Shown piece after piece: positions 62,787 through 64,000 of a DNA stretch of 64,000 nucleotides. The translations under genes were made by a program, and so were the position numbers. The stretch is from NCBI GenBank assembly GCA_050949905.1, contig JBMNGP010000034.1, positions 124,001-188,000 of the forward strand, given 5' to 3'. This stretch comes from DUML01 sp050949905. GTDB lineage: Bacteria > Bacillota > Desulfitobacteriia > Desulfitobacteriales > Syntrophobotulaceae. The notes beneath the pieces are model-generated. The model ran no database searches. It was not told the DNA's origin and saw nothing but the letters and a program-made list of their open reading frames with translations. Each line of letters opens with the position of its first letter. Within the stretch, counting starts at the first letter, position 1.

Positions 62787-62828
62787 AAGGACTTACCGGG
62801 GCGAGACTTTCCGGAAGTCCTTGCTTTT
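62787..62828. terminator. Bidirectional terminator between convergent genes
   Basis: AAGGACTT-A-CCGG (62787-62799) pairs with CCGGAAGTCCTT (62811-62822). TTTTTG follows on the plus strand, and an A6 tract precedes on the left, giving a T-tract for the minus strand. Confidence 0.85.
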
Positions 62829-62832
62829 TGTT

Positions 62833-64000
62833 TTATTCTTTAGCAAGCAAAAGATGCTTTTTCATATCGTGCAATTCGATAAGAAATAACTCCATTGCCC
62901 GGCTCAATTCAGCAAATTTAGCCTGAGCTTTTTCTATATCTTTTCCCCGGGCTTTTTGTTCCACACTCCTGGCCAGATCATAAGGTGTTTGGGCGTAAAA
63001 ACCGGAAATGGCACTGGCCAGTCGGTGCACGCTTTTTTCCAAACGGCTGCAATCCCTCGCTTTTAAGTCGCTCTCAACTTCTTCCCGCAAAGCCGGATAA
63101 TCCTGGAAGAAAGCATCGATCATATCCAGCATGACTTTTTCGCCAAAAAGATGAGCTTCGTCTAGAAAAATGGTACTGTCAATATAGCGGTACTTGGGTT
63201 TTGGTTCGGCGGGTTTTTGCAGGCGAATTTGCCTTAAGATGTTTAATAAGTCGTTCTCCCTGATAGGTTTAGTCAGATAATAATCCATACCTTCCTTAGC
63301 CAGGTTCTCCTGCTCTCCGGGCATGGCCGAAGCGGTAATGGCTACAATGGGGGTATGCCGGCCGGAGCCTGCCTCAGCCTGCCGGATAATCCGGGTGGCT
63401 TCGATTCCGTCTAATTCCGGCATATTTTTATCCATTAAGATACAGTCAAAATGGTTCTTAGCCAGGAGATCCAGAAGCTCCTGGCCGTTACTGACCAGCG
63501 TAACCCTGCAGTTGCAGTGTTCCAGCAAGTTTTTCAGGTAGATCCGGTTAACTTCATTGTCTTCGGCGGCTATAATATTTAAACCCTGCAAGTCTTCCTC
63601 TTCAAATTGCGGAGAAGACAGATCCGTCGCTGCTGCGGCTTCACTTTGCGAAGCGACTTTCAGAGGTAAAAAACAGGTGAAAGTACTGCCCTGTCCTTCC
63701 CCACTCTCTACAGTGATTCTTCCTTTCATCAATTCAACCAGCCTTTTTACTATGGCCAGTCCTAAACCTGTGCCGCCGTAGTTCAAACTGTCCAGCTGGG
63801 TAAAGTTTTCAAAGATCGTTTCCTGCTTGTTGCGGGGAATGCCAATCCCGCTGTCGCGAATCTGCAGTATTAAAGTAATTATTAGATCATTTACCCGTTC
63901 AAAGAAAACAGTAAGCTCAATACTTCCTTGGGAAGTAAATTTCAAAGCATTGCTTAAAAGATTATTGATAATTTGCCTAATTCTTAAGGGATCCCCCAGA
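62833..64000 (-). CDS. Hybrid sensor histidine kinase, C-terminal part (HATPase-REC-HPt)
   Basis: The frame is open to the right edge, so the sensor and HisKA parts are outside the window. Visible from the edge: the HATPase N box (IINNLLSNALKFT), G1 box DSGIGIPRNKQ, F box IFENFTQLD and G2 box GGTGLGLAIVKRL. Then a receiver domain with phospho-acceptor Asp in ILMDKNMPELDG, and a C-terminal helical HPt-like domain with SVHRLASAISGF around the expected phospho-His. The classical HPt core is HxLKGS; here it reads HRLASA, a mild departure. This is the BarA/TorS-like layout for an internal His-Asp-His relay. Convergent with the wall-anchor gene. Confidence 0.93.
   Translation of the reverse strand, partial: LGDPLRIRQIINNLLSNALKFTSQGSIELTVFFERVNDLIITLILQIRDSGIGIPRNKQETIFENFTQLDSLNYGGTGLGLAIVKRLVELMKGRITVESGEGQGSTFTCFLPLKVASQSEAAAATDLSSPQFEEEDLQGLNIIAAEDNEVNRIYLKNLLEHCNCRVTLVSNGQELLDLLAKNHFDCILMDKNMPELDGIEATRIIRQAEAGSGRHTPIVAITASAMPGEQENLAKEGMDYYLTKPIRENDLLNILRQIRLQKPAEPKPKYRYIDSTIFLDEAHLFGEKVMLDMIDAFFQDYPALREEVESDLKARDCSRLEKSVHRLASAISGFYAQTPYDLARSVEQKARGKDIEKAQAKFAELSRAMELFLIELHDMKKHLLLAKE

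Overview
The window looks like a chromosomal segment of a spore-former-type, low-to-moderate-GC Firmicute (Clostridia; the gene set fits the Peptococcaceae/Desulfitobacteriaceae, but no rRNA or other decisive marker is present). Support comes from strong AGGAGG-type ribosome binding sites, frequent GTG/TTG starts, a Gram-positive LexA/DinR box at uvrB, a ykkC-class riboswitch, a DUF2680 secreted protein, a CWB2 cell-wall anchor and a group IIC-type intron sitting behind a terminator. No tRNA, rRNA or CRISPR array was seen.

Left part (1-12.8 kb): the end of a cell-envelope operon (M23 peptidase activator, S41 processing peptidase), a PRK06851-like ATPase, then the excision-repair genes uvrB (LexA-controlled) and uvrA, an OmpR-type response regulator/histidine kinase pair whose sensor loop is rich in Gly, Met and His, an alpha/beta hydrolase and a convergent M24 creatinase-like gene with replaced metal ligands.

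Middle (12.8-28.1 kb): a truncated IS256-family transposase, a Crp/Fnr regulator with a Crp-like palindrome at its own start, a ykkC (guanidine-I class) riboswitch with a clear terminator platform in front of an unrecognised three-helix membrane protein, a DUF2680 secreted protein behind a direct-repeat operator, a 148-nt interrupted palindrome, and an apparent operon of ECF sigma factor, 1727-aa alpha-2-macroglobulin-like protein with an anti-sigma-like cytoplasmic tail, and a MEMO-family lipoprotein. A LysM/M14 peptidoglycan peptidase (opposite strand) and a CofE-like ligase follow; the terminator of the latter carries a group II intron with its own maturase.

Right part (28.2-64 kb): a 7TM histidine kinase/NarL-type regulator pair, a secreted 15-repeat TPR protein, and one enormous reading frame of 9537 codons (33022-61635). 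It encodes a Sec-exported surface protein: signal peptide, acidic low-complexity stretch, carboxypeptidase-regulatory-like domain, thousands of residues of beta-solenoid repeats, an aromatic-rich insert, a very long calcium-binding-type repeat region with a recent 2.5-kb tandem duplication, a strict RTX nonapeptide run and a ZU5-like domain. That last domain is cut by a stop codon, and its continuation plus three CWB2 cell-wall-binding repeats lie in another frame just downstream, so the giant appears to have been separated from its wall anchor by a frameshift (or a sequencing error). The window ends inside a convergent hybrid sensor kinase.

The most rewarding places to look further are the giant gene with its out-of-frame anchor and internal duplication, the riboswitch with an orphan membrane protein, and the sigma factor/anti-sigma-macroglobulin operon.
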